Shown here: piece after piece, positions 26,120-33,061 of the stretch
Numbering within the stretch: the stretch's first letter is position 1
Layout of the letters: each line of letters opens with the position of its first letter
Source: Leminorella grimontii ATCC 33999 = DSM 5078
GTDB lineage: Bacteria; Pseudomonadota; Gammaproteobacteria; Enterobacterales; Enterobacteriaceae
DNA length: 33,061 nucleotides
Direction: 5' to 3'
Assembly (NCBI RefSeq): GCF_000439085.1
Contig: NZ_AUUA01000024.1
Location: 1 to 33,061 of the forward strand
Made by a program: the position numbers and the translations under genes
Notes under the pieces: model-generated
Databases searched by the model: none
What the model saw: the letters and a program-made list of their open reading frames with translations, nothing else
What the model was told of the DNA's origin: nothing

Positions 26120-27238
26120 TTATTCTCCCCGTGAGCCAGCATCATCTTTCTTTTGCTGACGTCCAAGTTCACGAACCGTCATTACGCTCACGCCGGCAAC
26201 TACCCCGACAACGCCGCCGAGAAGACCGATGGCCGTAGGCGAAATGCTGCCGCCTTCTTTGCTGTTCACGTCTGGCTTGGCATAGCGCGGCGTTGGGTTT
26301 TCAACGTTAGCCAACTGGTGGATCCCTTTATGGAAACCTACGCCCTCTTCGTTACAGCCGTAGCACGGATGGCCGATAGCCACTGGCCAAACGCCGCCCA
26401 CGTCGCAAAACTGCAGCGTTGAACAGTTACCGTAAGTTTCCGGCCCTTTACAGCCTAAGTGATACAGGCACCAGCCTTCGCGATGACCATCATCGCCGAA
26501 CTCTTTGGCAAAGCGGCCCGCGTCAAAGTGGGGACGACGCTCACAGTGTTCGTGGATCAGGCGGCCATAGGCAAAGGTCGGACGGTTTTTCGCATCAAGC
26601 TTGGGCGCTTTACCGAACGTAATGATGTGGGCAACGGTCGCCAGGAAGTTATGCGGGTTAGGCGGACAACCTGGAATATTGATAACGGTTTTGCCCGGCA
26701 GAACTTCCTGCAGGCCAACGGCGCCAGTCGGGTTGCTGCCCGCCGCGGCCACGCCGCCCCATGCGGAGCAGGAGCCGATGGCAATGATTGCCGCAGCGCC
26801 TTCAGCCGCCTTGCGGATGTGATCGATGATAGGCTCACCGGCAACCATGCAGTAAATACCGTTGTCTTTTAACGGAATAGAACCATCCACAACTAAAACG
26901 TACTGGCCTTTGTATTTCTCAATGGCATTGTGCTTATTCTCTTCCACTTGATGACCGAACGCAGCGGACAACACCTCATGGTACTCAAGAGAAATGGTTT
27001 CCAGCACCAGGTTCTCAACGGTAGGGTGAGTCGCGCGCAGCAGTGATTCTGTACATCCAGTACACTCCTGCGCCCCGATCCAGATGACCGGCGGGCGTTG
27101 CGGGTTACTAACCGATTCCGCAATTTCTGCGGCTGCGTTCGCGCTCAGTCCCATGGTGGCGGCCAACGCGGTACACAGCTTCATAAAATCACGGCGATTA
27201 ATACCGTGGGAAGGAAGAAGAGCGTTATCTTCTATCAT
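26120..27238 (-). CDS. hybO: Hydrogenase-2 small subunit HybO
   Basis: A 372-residue small subunit, the E. coli length, that carries three iron-sulfur clusters relaying electrons from the NiFe site. The Tat motif INRRDFMK has R15 and R16. Cluster ligands include ECTGC near the mature N terminus and the GCKGP, CSTLQFC and HPCYGC region. A C-terminal membrane anchor follows ([18 protein letters not shown]). The ATG at 27238 is preceded by AAGGAA at about 9 bases and gives the right length. The in-frame upstream ATG at 27277 lies in the leader and would add 13 residues. It is the first gene of the locus, under the FNR-type promoter at 27303-27343. Confidence 0.97.
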   Translation of the reverse strand: MIEDNALLPSHGINRRDFMKLCTALAATMGLSANAAAEIAESVSNPQRPPVIWIGAQECTGCTESLLRATHPTVENLVLETISLEYHEVLSAAFGHQVEENKHNAIEKYKGQYVLVVDGSIPLKDNGIYCMVAGEPIIDHIRKAAEGAAAIIAIGSCSAWGGVAAAGSNPTGAVGLQEVLPGKTVINIPGCPPNPHNFLATVAHIITFGKAPKLDAKNRPTFAYGRLIHEHCERRPHFDAGRFAKEFGDDGHREGWCLYHLGCKGPETYGNCSTLQFCDVGGVWPVAIGHPCYGCNEEGVGFHKGIHQLANVENPTPRYAKPDVNSKEGGSISPTAIGLLGGVVGVVAGVSVMTVRELGRQQKKDDAGSRGE

Positions 27239-27273
27239 TATAGTTATTCCTTTACGGTGACTAACGACATTGT

Positions 27274-27287
27274 TCATTCATGAATGA
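27274..27287. promoter_or_regulatory. Perfect 14-bp palindrome in the hybO leader
   Basis: TCATTCATGAATGA is fully self-complementary and lies just downstream of the inferred transcription start. It could be an operator or a short leader hairpin. I do not recognise the cognate regulator. Confidence 0.35.
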
Positions 27288-27302
27288 GGATATGGTGGGC
27301 AG

Positions 27303-27343
27303 ATGTTAAGTCCGTGTAGCCGACGACTCTTGATAAAGATCAA
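27303..27343 (-). promoter_or_regulatory. FNR-activated promoter of the hyb-hyp locus
   Basis: TTGAT-AAAG-ATCAA at 27330-27343 is a perfect FNR box. A -10-like TAACAT (minus strand, 27303-27308) would place the start near 27296, about 41 bases from the box centre. That is the class II position for anaerobic activation by FNR. It fits a hydrogenase that feeds anaerobic respiration. Confidence 0.75.
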
Positions 27344-27624
27344 GAGCTATGGAATAACAGTCTAGTTTTTCATTGATATGTGACTAAAAACGATTCAGCC
27401 GCAGAATATTTCAAACAAATACTTAACAACATATCAATAAAAAATAACAACAACCCACAATATATAACCACGGAAATATTATACCGTAGGCCAACATCCC
27501 TGATTCTTGATATCGATCAGGAAGCGTCAGAGCGGGAAAAAATAATAAGTAACAAAATATAAATGGATTATAAAATAAGCGGAATATCGTTATTCTATTA
27601 AAGAAAAATGTAAGTAAAAAAAAC
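27344..27624. other. AT-rich gap between hybO and the LacI-family gene
   Basis: I find no credible gene here. A second, one-mismatch FNR-like site (TTGAT-ATCG-ATCAG) lies at 27507-27520, about 180 bases upstream of the first. Near 27564-27600 weak AT-rich inverted repeats might end transcription of the LacI-family gene, but no strong terminator is visible. A 60-residue plus-strand frame from GTG 27380 is Asn/Ile-rich, has no ribosome site and is treated as chance. Confidence 0.4.
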
Positions 27625-28674
27625 TTATTTTATTTTTGACGAGTCCCTGACGATTAAAGAAACAGGAAGCGTTGTAATAATTCCCATCTCGCTATCGGCG
27701 CTTTCCTCTTTTGAGTAAAATTCCATTTGTGACAATAACTTATTAGCCGCACAGGCTCCCATCTTCTGTCTGGGAATCGAAATACTAGATAAGGATACAT
27801 TTAAACTTTCAAGTAAATCAATATCCGAAAAACCGACAACAGAAATATCTTCCGGTACTCTTAAATTATGGTGATAGCAATAGTTTAGAACGCCCAATGC
27901 GGTTTCATCATTAACAACAAATAACGATACAGGTAATTTATAGTTCTTTAGAATTTCCGGCATCATGGCATAGCCATCCTCTGCCCGAAGCTTTTCTACA
28001 AAAAAAATGCTGTGCTGTGGATTAAAGTTCTTATCCGCCTTTTTCATCGCATCGCAGTACCCCTGATAGCGATGCTCAATGCCCGACTTCGCTGCGATCG
28101 GGCCTGCGATGTGCAGCACCGGGCGATGAGGGATCGACAGCAAATGCTCCGTCGCCATCCTTGCTCCCACGGCGTTATCTGCAACCACGGCGGGAAACAG
28201 TTCATCCATCGCATGGCTTATCAGCACCAGAGGGATATTGTAGCGAGACGTGAGCTCCGTCAGGTGGGAGGTCTCCTTAGAGCACGGCAAAATGATAATA
28301 CCGTCAACGCCCAACTGCGCCAGCTTTCTTACCTGCTCTTGCTCCTTTTCCAAATCATCCCGGGTTTGAGATACCCAGTAGGAGAAGTCGATCCTGTTAG
28401 TTACCTCTTCCATGCCGGTAAAAAAGTCGCGGAAAAAGGGGTTGTTAAAGTAGTTAATCACCACGCCAAACGCCCGCGTGTGGCTCCCTCGCAGCGAGCG
28501 AGCCCCTGCGTTAGGCACGTAGCCCAGCTCGGCGGCGACGCGCTTTATCTCTTCCCTGCGGGCAGGCGTTAAAGAACCCCGATTATTCAGCGCCATAGAA
28601 ACCGCCGTAGCGGAAACGCCCACGATTTTGGCAATGTCTTTTACCGTAATGCGACGGCTACGTTTCTCACTCAT
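27625..28674 (-). CDS. LacI-family transcriptional regulator
   Basis: A 349-residue repressor-type protein. The LacI helix-turn-helix occupies about 8-30 (TVKDIAKIVGVSATAVSMALN) with the hinge helix to about 65 (VPNAGARSLRGSHTRAFG). A periplasmic-binding-protein-like effector domain follows, with typical VVADNAVGARMATEHLL and VVGFSDIDLL blocks. It is divergent from the lyase gene and probably represses it through the two TTTAACGTTAAA palindromes, releasing it when an unknown inducer binds. The central CG step and symmetric 12-base half-sites suit LacI-family operators. A TATACT at 28713-28718 on the minus strand may be its own -10 box. I cannot name the effector. Confidence 0.9.
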   Translation of the reverse strand: MSEKRSRRITVKDIAKIVGVSATAVSMALNNRGSLTPARREEIKRVAAELGYVPNAGARSLRGSHTRAFGVVINYFNNPFFRDFFTGMEEVTNRIDFSYWVSQTRDDLEKEQEQVRKLAQLGVDGIIILPCSKETSHLTELTSRYNIPLVLISHAMDELFPAVVADNAVGARMATEHLLSIPHRPVLHIAGPIAAKSGIEHRYQGYCDAMKKADKNFNPQHSIFFVEKLRAEDGYAMMPEILKNYKLPVSLFVVNDETALGVLNYCYHHNLRVPEDISVVGFSDIDLLESLNVSLSSISIPRQKMGACAANKLLSQMEFYSKEESADSEMGIITTLPVSLIVRDSSKIK

Positions 28675-28803
28675 GGCTGGCTCTGGGTCGTCATAAAAAA
28701 TGGCAGGCGGCTAGTATACGGTAATCTGCGTATTGCTTCATCCACCGATAGCTACTGCAAAACAAAATATATTGAATTGATTTATATAGATAAAAATGAA
28801 TAG

Positions 28804-28823
28804 TTTGTTAAGGGGATCACAAA
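28804..28823. promoter_or_regulatory. Candidate CRP site
   Basis: TGTTA-N6-TCACA with matching TTT/AAA flanks differs from the CRP consensus core TGTGA-N6-TCACA at one position. It lies upstream of the first operator, so the lyase-transporter operon may be catabolite-controlled as well as LacI-controlled. Confidence 0.55.
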
Positions 28824-28858
28824 CCCTAATTTTTGTATGGCTTTCTGTTTTTAACAAG

Positions 28859-28870
28859 TTTAACGTTAAA
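28859..28870. promoter_or_regulatory. LacI-type operator, distal copy
   Basis: TTTAACGTTAAA is a perfect 12-bp palindrome centred on CG. An identical copy lies 102 bases downstream. It lies where the lyase promoter is expected. Confidence 0.75.
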
Positions 28871-28960
28871 GTCAACGTAATCAGGAAGAGGTAGAAAAGC
28901 CGCTGTCATCACCCTGCGACTTCCTTCCCCACCGCTTCCTGATTATTTTTCCCTCTCAAC

Positions 28961-28972
28961 TTTAACGTTAAA
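28961..28972. promoter_or_regulatory. LacI-type operator, proximal copy
   Basis: A second identical TTTAACGTTAAA lies 25 bases before the lyase start codon. Two identical operators 102 bases apart centre to centre could allow a repression loop. Between them, TAATCAGGAAG (28878-28888) and CTTCCTGATTA (28935-28945) form a nested perfect inverted repeat. Confidence 0.75.
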
Positions 28973-28997
28973 CTTAGCGATAACACGGAGAAATATA

Positions 28998-30350
28998 ATG
29001 AACTCAACGGTAATCGACAGTCAGGTTTTTGGCCCTCTTTTCAGCACAAAAGAGATGCGCGACATCTTCAGCGATCGCAACCTGGTGCAAAAGTGGCTGG
29101 ATACCGAAGCCGCACTGGCTAAGGCTGAAGGCGAGCTGGGCATTATCCCCAAAGACGCCATGACCGAAATTTGCAGCAAGGCCAACGCCGACCTGCTGGA
29201 CATCCCCTCCATCGGCGAATTTTATAAAAGTTCTATTACCATCGTTCCCCTGCTTAAAGCATTTAAAGCCGTGCTTAACAACAACGCCGGCGAATTCGTT
29301 CACTGGGGAGCAACCAGTCAGGACATCGTAGACACCGGACTGGTGCTGCAGATTCGCGAAGCTCACGCCGTACTGCTGAAAAAAGTGCGCCAGTGTGAAG
29401 AGGCCTGCTACGGGCTGGCGGAAAAATACCGCGACGTGGTGATGGCCGGACGCACACACGTTCAGCACGCGCTGCCCATCACCATGGGATTCAAGGCCGC
29501 CGGCTGGGCCGCCGAGTTTGCCCGCCATACCGCTCGCCTGAATGAAATCACGCCGCGCCTGTTCGTCGGTCAGTTCTCCGGCGCCGTTGGCACTCTCGCC
29601 TCTCTGGAAACCGAGGGGCTCAAGGTTCAAGAACGCATGATGAAAGAGCTTGGCCTTACCGCACCGGACATCGCCTGGCACTCCTCTCGCGATAATATTG
29701 CCGAATTTATCAGCGTACTGGCGCTGGTTGCCGGAACGATCGGCAAAGTAACCCGTGAAGTTCTGACGCTGCAGCGCACCGAAATCGGTGAACTGGAAGA
29801 GCCGTTCTTCATGGGTAAGGTAGGAAGCAGCACCATGCCGCACAAGCGCAACCCTCAGGTGTGTGAAAACGTCATCGCCTTAACCCGCAGCGTTCGCGCG
29901 TTAGCGCCGCTGGCCGTCGAAGCCATGAACTGTGAAAACGAGCGTGACTGGAGCTGTGAAATCGCCGAATGGGACTTCGTCCAGCGCGCCTGTCATCTGC
30001 TGGACGCAGCGCTGGAAAAGAGCGTCGACATTCTGGAGAACCTTATTGTCTATCCGGAAAAAATGGAGAAAAACCTGAGCTGTCTGAAAGGCCTGATGCT
30101 GTCCGAGTCCGTCATGATGCACCTTGGCGCCAAGATGGGCCGCCTGACCGCCCATGAAATCGTCTACACCATCTGCATGGACGCTTTCGAAAAAGGCATA
30201 GCAATGGAAGACGCGCTGATGGGCCACCCTGAAGTTATGCAGTTCTTCACCAGGGAAGAGATCAAAGACATGCTCAACCCGCATAACTATATCGGGCTTG
30301 CGACCACCTTCGTCGATCGCGTGTTAGCCAAACGCCCAAGCGTGAAGTAA
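28998..30350 (+). CDS. Fumarase/aspartase-superfamily lyase (PurB/PcaB-like), substrate unknown
   Basis: A 450-residue cytoplasmic enzyme of the superfamily that includes adenylosuccinate lyase, 3-carboxy-cis,cis-muconate cycloisomerase, argininosuccinate lyase and aspartase. The signature GSSTMPHKRNP lies at 276-286, with the flexible catalytic loop around it. HWGATSQDIVDTG (102-114) and GRTHVQHALP (151-160) are the other two conserved regions. Length and the TSQD form resemble PcaB and PurB-like proteins. The control genes around it argue against a purine housekeeping role: LacI repressor, CRP-like site, DASS transporter. Most members release fumarate from a C-N or C-O adduct, so a fumarate-yielding catabolic lyase is my inference. 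A Shine-Dalgarno GGAG lies at 28987-28990. Confidence 0.85.
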   Translation: MNSTVIDSQVFGPLFSTKEMRDIFSDRNLVQKWLDTEAALAKAEGELGIIPKDAMTEICSKANADLLDIPSIGEFYKSSITIVPLLKAFKAVLNNNAGEFVHWGATSQDIVDTGLVLQIREAHAVLLKKVRQCEEACYGLAEKYRDVVMAGRTHVQHALPITMGFKAAGWAAEFARHTARLNEITPRLFVGQFSGAVGTLASLETEGLKVQERMMKELGLTAPDIAWHSSRDNIAEFISVLALVAGTIGKVTREVLTLQRTEIGELEEPFFMGKVGSSTMPHKRNPQVCENVIALTRSVRALAPLAVEAMNCENERDWSCEIAEWDFVQRACHLLDAALEKSVDILENLIVYPEKMEKNLSCLKGLMLSESVMMHLGAKMGRLTAHEIVYTICMDAFEKGIAMEDALMGHPEVMQFFTREEIKDMLNPHNYIGLATTFVDRVLAKRPSVK

Positions 30351-30527
30351 CCCACCGGGGCCTCGTTCTCACGCACGACGGAGCGGGGTCTCTATATCAC
30401 TCGCGGGTTGTCGTTACCCGAACCGCCGCAGCGGGAGAAAGGCCTGACGCCTTTCCCCCGGAGATTTGTACATCTTCGCTGTGGCAATAGGCCGGGTCGC
30501 GCCCCGCACTGCGGAGGTCTCCGTCAT
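30351..30527 (+). other. Structured lyase-transporter intercistronic region
   Basis: The 177 bases hold several hairpins: CGGGT/ACCCG near 30402-30421, GAAAGGC/GCCTTTC (30437-30443 and 30449-30455), and a longer-range CGGAGA/TCTCCG pairing (30459-30464 with 30518-30523) that encloses the transporter ribosome site GGAGG (30513-30517). This could tune transporter translation or mRNA stability. No separate promoter is evident. The in-frame extension of the transporter frame to 30408 lies in this region and has no ribosome site. Confidence 0.4.
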
Positions 30528-31931
30528 ATGTCTAACAATATAATAAAAGGTGCGATCACCGTCCTCATTGGCCTTATCCTCTGGTTTATTCCCGTACCCG
30601 AGGGGCTAACGCCTCAGGCGTGGCATCTGTTCGCTCTGATGGTCGCCATTATCATCGGATTTATTCTTCAGCCCGTTCCCGTCGGCGCCGTCGCATTTAT
30701 CGGCATCACCGCCATTGTCTTAACCGATACGTTAAAGCTCTCTGAAGCGCTGTCAGGCTTCAGTTCCAGCGCCATTTGGCTTATCGTCGCTGCCTTTCTG
30801 TTTGCCCGCGGCTTCATTAAAACGGGGCTGGGCCGTCGTATTGCCTATATCATCCTGCGGGCCATCGGCGACAGTACGCTAAAGGTCGGCTACGCGTTGG
30901 CGCTCAGTGATCTAATCCTGGCGCCGGCCACTCCCTCCAGCGCAGCCAGAGCGGGAGGCATCATATTCCCCATTGCCCGCAGCCTCTCTTCGGCGCTGGA
31001 TTCCGAACCGGGTCCGACCAGCCGTAAAGCGGGCGCTTACTTTTTACAGGTGATTTACCAGACGGAAGCCGTCGTCTGCGCCATGTTCCTGACCGCCATG
31101 GCGGGCAACCCGATGATCGTGGAACTGGCGGCTAAAACCATCGGCGTTGAAATCACTTGGGGCACCTGGGCGCTGGCCGCCTGCGTGCCGGGGCTTATCG
31201 CCTTCATTGTTATCCCTTGGTTGATGTACGTCGTCTATCCACCCGAACTGAAAAAGATCCCGCAGGCCAAAGTCATCGCAAGGGAAGAGCTGGAAAAAAT
31301 GGGCGCAGTGACGCTGCACGAAAAGATCCTGGCGGTCGTTTTTCTGGTTTCGCTGCTTTTGTGGTGTACGTCGGGATGGAACGGGCTTAACGCGACGACT
31401 GTCGCTATGCTCGCCGTTTCTTGCCTGCTGGTGACTCAGGTGCTGACGTGGGAAAACGTCGTTAAGGAAACCGGCGCATGGGATACGCTAATTTGGATGG
31501 GCAGCCTGGTTGGGCTCGCAGCACAGCTGTCCACTAAGGGCTTCATTCCCTGGTTTGCCGACGTCGCCAGCCATTCGATGAGCGGCTACTCGTGGATTAC
31601 GACGCTGTTTTTACTGGTCGTCATCTACATGTATTCCCACTATGCGTTCGCCAGCCTGACTGCGCATATTTCCGCGATGTACGCCGCATTTATCGCCGTA
31701 GCCGTCGCGGCGGGAGCGCCTCCTTACCTGGTAGCTTTGGCGCTGGCCTTTACGGCGAACATCTGTTTACCCATCACCCATTACAGCGGCGCACCGGGCC
31801 CAATTTACTACGGCGCGGGCTACATCGATCTGCGAACCTGGTGGAAAATAGGCTTTCTGTTTTCCGTTGTTAACCTCGCCATTTGGGTCGGCGTAGGCTC
31901 CATCTGGTGGAAAGCGTTGGGACTATGGTAA
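30528..31931 (+). CDS. DASS-family (SLC13) anion transporter
   Basis: A 467-residue inner-membrane carrier with about 11-13 hydrophobic segments. It belongs to the divalent anion:sodium symporter family that includes E. coli CitT, TtdT and YbhI. The two substrate-loop regions are visible as LAPATPSSAARAGG (around residue 132) and NICLPITHYSGAPGPIYYGAGY (near 420); the latter is the form seen in citrate/tartrate/succinate antiporter-type members. The ATG at 30528 follows GGAGG by 10 bases. It is second in the operon with the lyase, so it probably imports the lyase substrate or exchanges it for a product such as succinate. Confidence 0.88.
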   Translation: MSNNIIKGAITVLIGLILWFIPVPEGLTPQAWHLFALMVAIIIGFILQPVPVGAVAFIGITAIVLTDTLKLSEALSGFSSSAIWLIVAAFLFARGFIKTGLGRRIAYIILRAIGDSTLKVGYALALSDLILAPATPSSAARAGGIIFPIARSLSSALDSEPGPTSRKAGAYFLQVIYQTEAVVCAMFLTAMAGNPMIVELAAKTIGVEITWGTWALAACVPGLIAFIVIPWLMYVVYPPELKKIPQAKVIAREELEKMGAVTLHEKILAVVFLVSLLLWCTSGWNGLNATTVAMLAVSCLLVTQVLTWENVVKETGAWDTLIWMGSLVGLAAQLSTKGFIPWFADVASHSMSGYSWITTLFLLVVIYMYSHYAFASLTAHISAMYAAFIAVAVAAGAPPYLVALALAFTANICLPITHYSGAPGPIYYGAGYIDLRTWWKIGFLFSVVNLAIWVGVGSIWWKALGLW

Positions 31932-32154
31932 AAAAATAGCGCCAGTAGAAATCAATAAAATAAATTAAAATAATTAACCTTATGCTTAATATGGTAAATT
32001 ACACGATATTTTACAGTTTATACGCCAAAAGAGTGACCTGAATGCCATATTAAGCACTTTACCTCGGCTATAATATTCCAGTTCATTATGGTCATTTACA
32101 TACAAAAATAATTCTTTTATTTAACACTTAAACCGGAACAATTGGAGGAATGCA
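31932..32154 (+). promoter_or_regulatory. frdA upstream region with promoter and inverted repeat
   Basis: The DNA is AT-rich. A consensus -10 TATAAT lies at 32069-32074; no good -35 is seen 17 bases before it, as expected of an activator-dependent promoter. A perfect 12-bp inverted repeat, TGCTTAATATGG (31983-31994) and CCATATTAAGCA (32045-32056), brackets about 50 bases immediately upstream and is a likely pair of regulator half-sites. I did not find a good FNR box, although E. coli frd is FNR-activated. No terminator is obvious after the transporter gene. Confidence 0.6.
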
Positions 32155-33061
32155 GTGCAAACCTTTAACGCCGACATCGCTATTATCGGGGCCGGGGGCG
32201 GAGGCCTGCGCGCAGCCATCGCCGCCGCCGAAGCCAACCCCAACGCTACCATTGCGCTGATTTCTAAAGTCTATCCCATGCGCAGCCACACCGTCGCTGC
32301 CGAAGGCGGCTCCGCTGCCGTCATCCGCGACGACGACAGCTTCGAACTTCACTTCCACGACACCGTCGCCGGCGGTGACTGGCTCTGCGAGCAGGACGTC
32401 GTCCAGTACTTCGTCGAGAACAGCCCCCGCGAAATGGTTCAGCTCGAGCAGTGGGGATGCCCCTGGAGCCGCAAGCCCGACGGCGCCGTCAACGTCCGCC
32501 GCTTTGGCGGGATGAAGGTCGAGCGTACCTGGTTCGCCGCCGACAAGACCGGCTTCCACATGCTCCATACCCTGTTCCAGACCTCGCTCAAGTACCCCAA
32601 CATCAAGCGCTTCGACGAGCACTTCGTCCTCGACCTGCTCTCCGATGAAGGCCACGTCCGCGGCCTCGTCGCCATGAACATGATGGAAGGCACCCTGGTG
32701 CAAATCCGCGCCAACGCCGTCGTTATGGCCACCGGCGGCGCCGGTCGCGTCTATCGCTACAACACCAACGGCGGTATCGTCACCGGCGACGGCATGGGCA
32801 TGGCCTTCCGTCACGGCGTCCCGCTACGCGACATGGAGTTCGTTCAGTATCACCCTACCGGCCTGCCCGGCTCCGGTATCCTGATGACCGAAGGCTGCCG
32901 CGGCGAAGGCGGCATCATGGTCAACAAGGACGGCTACCGCTACCTGCAGGACTACGGTCTCGGACCTGAAACCCCGCTCGGCCAGCCACAGAACAAGTAC
33001 ATGGAACTCGGCCCCCGCGACAAGGTCTCTCAGGCCTTCTGGCACGAATGGCGCGCCGGTC
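32155..33061 (+). CDS. frdA: Fumarate reductase flavoprotein subunit FrdA, 5' part; truncated by the window edge
   Basis: About 302 of roughly 600 residues are present. FrdA reduces fumarate to succinate on the cytoplasmic side of the membrane in anaerobic respiration. The Rossmann FAD motif [10 protein letters not shown] lies near 12-21, H45 in [11 protein letters not shown] is the covalent FAD attachment site, and [11 protein letters not shown] and RGEGG are substrate-site blocks. It follows E. coli FrdA very closely, which excludes SdhA. The start is GTG at 32155, as in E. coli frdA, with GGAGGA 5 bases upstream. Codon choice turns strongly C-ended within the gene (TTC, GAC, GTC, CAC), more so than in the neighbouring lyase. 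frdBCD should follow outside the window. Confidence 0.96.
   Translation, partial: MQTFNADIAIIGAGGGGLRAAIAAAEANPNATIALISKVYPMRSHTVAAEGGSAAVIRDDDSFELHFHDTVAGGDWLCEQDVVQYFVENSPREMVQLEQWGCPWSRKPDGAVNVRRFGGMKVERTWFAADKTGFHMLHTLFQTSLKYPNIKRFDEHFVLDLLSDEGHVRGLVAMNMMEGTLVQIRANAVVMATGGAGRVYRYNTNGGIVTGDGMGMAFRHGVPLRDMEFVQYHPTGLPGSGILMTEGCRGEGGIMVNKDGYRYLQDYGLGPETPLGQPQNKYMELGPRDKVSQAFWHEWRAG

Noticed and set aside
27380..27562. A 60-residue plus-strand frame between hybO and the LacI-family gene
   Set aside because: It starts at GTG with no ribosome site, is composed mainly of AT-rich codons (Asn, Ile, Lys) and contains the FNR-like site. It is probably chance.
32128..32814. A 228-residue minus-strand frame opposite frdA
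   Set aside because: It is antisense to the well-conserved frdA and results from that gene's C-ended codons.

Overview
The window comes from a gamma-proteobacterium of the order Enterobacterales. The tRNA-Thr/Tyr/Gly/Thr-tufB operon, atoSC-atoDAEB, the hydrogenase-2 operon, frdA and an exact ERIC core all have the Enterobacterales form, and many proteins align almost end to end with the Escherichia coli versions I remember. The gene order is not that of E. coli, Salmonella or Klebsiella: frdA lies beside a lyase/transporter operon, and hyb and hyp genes are joined in one locus. A less studied family such as Budviciaceae is possible, but this is a guess.

Layout. (1) 1-1655, minus strand: the tRNA-Thr(TGT), tRNA-Tyr(GTA), tRNA-Gly(TCC), tRNA-Thr(GGT) operon with its stringent-type promoter, reading into tufB, which runs off the left edge. 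(2) 1958-6698, plus: a five-gene ABC importer of the nickel/dipeptide type with overlapping genes. (3) 6828-14463, plus: AtoS/AtoC two-component system, then a textbook sigma-54 promoter with upstream AtoC-type palindromes, then atoDAEB for short-chain fatty acid (acetoacetate) degradation. A large composite ERIC element lies between atoE and atoB. (4) 14464-17125: a secreted M14 carboxypeptidase-like protein and a small DUF2695 protein, each with terminators. (5) 17045-27343, minus: hybOABCDEF-hypB-hybG-hypDE, that is hydrogenase-2 structural and maturation genes in one array, headed by a perfect FNR box and closed by an intrinsic terminator. (6) 27625-31931: a LacI-family regulator divergent from a fumarase/aspartase-superfamily lyase and a DASS-family anion transporter, with two identical palindromic operators and a CRP-like site between them. 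(7) 32155-33061, plus: the start of frdA.

How it fits together. Hydrogenase-2 oxidises H2 in the periplasm and feeds quinone; fumarate reductase spends those electrons on fumarate. The lyase between them belongs to a superfamily that usually releases fumarate, and the transporter family carries di- and tricarboxylates, so the LacI-controlled operon may feed the fumarate respiration encoded on either side. The hydrogenase needs nickel, and HypB here carries an exceptional histidine tract of about 96 residues with over 50 histidines. The ABC importer may be a nickel or nickel-chelate importer serving the same need, but its substrate is not proven by sequence.

The best candidates for something new are the giant His-rich HypB, the LacI/lyase/DASS operon of unknown substrate, the ERIC element built up with a series of small hairpins separated by GAAC/TGAA-like linkers, and the tRNA-Tyr 3'-end fragment inside the tRNA operon. 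I saw no CRISPR array, prophage, transposase or toxin-antitoxin module.
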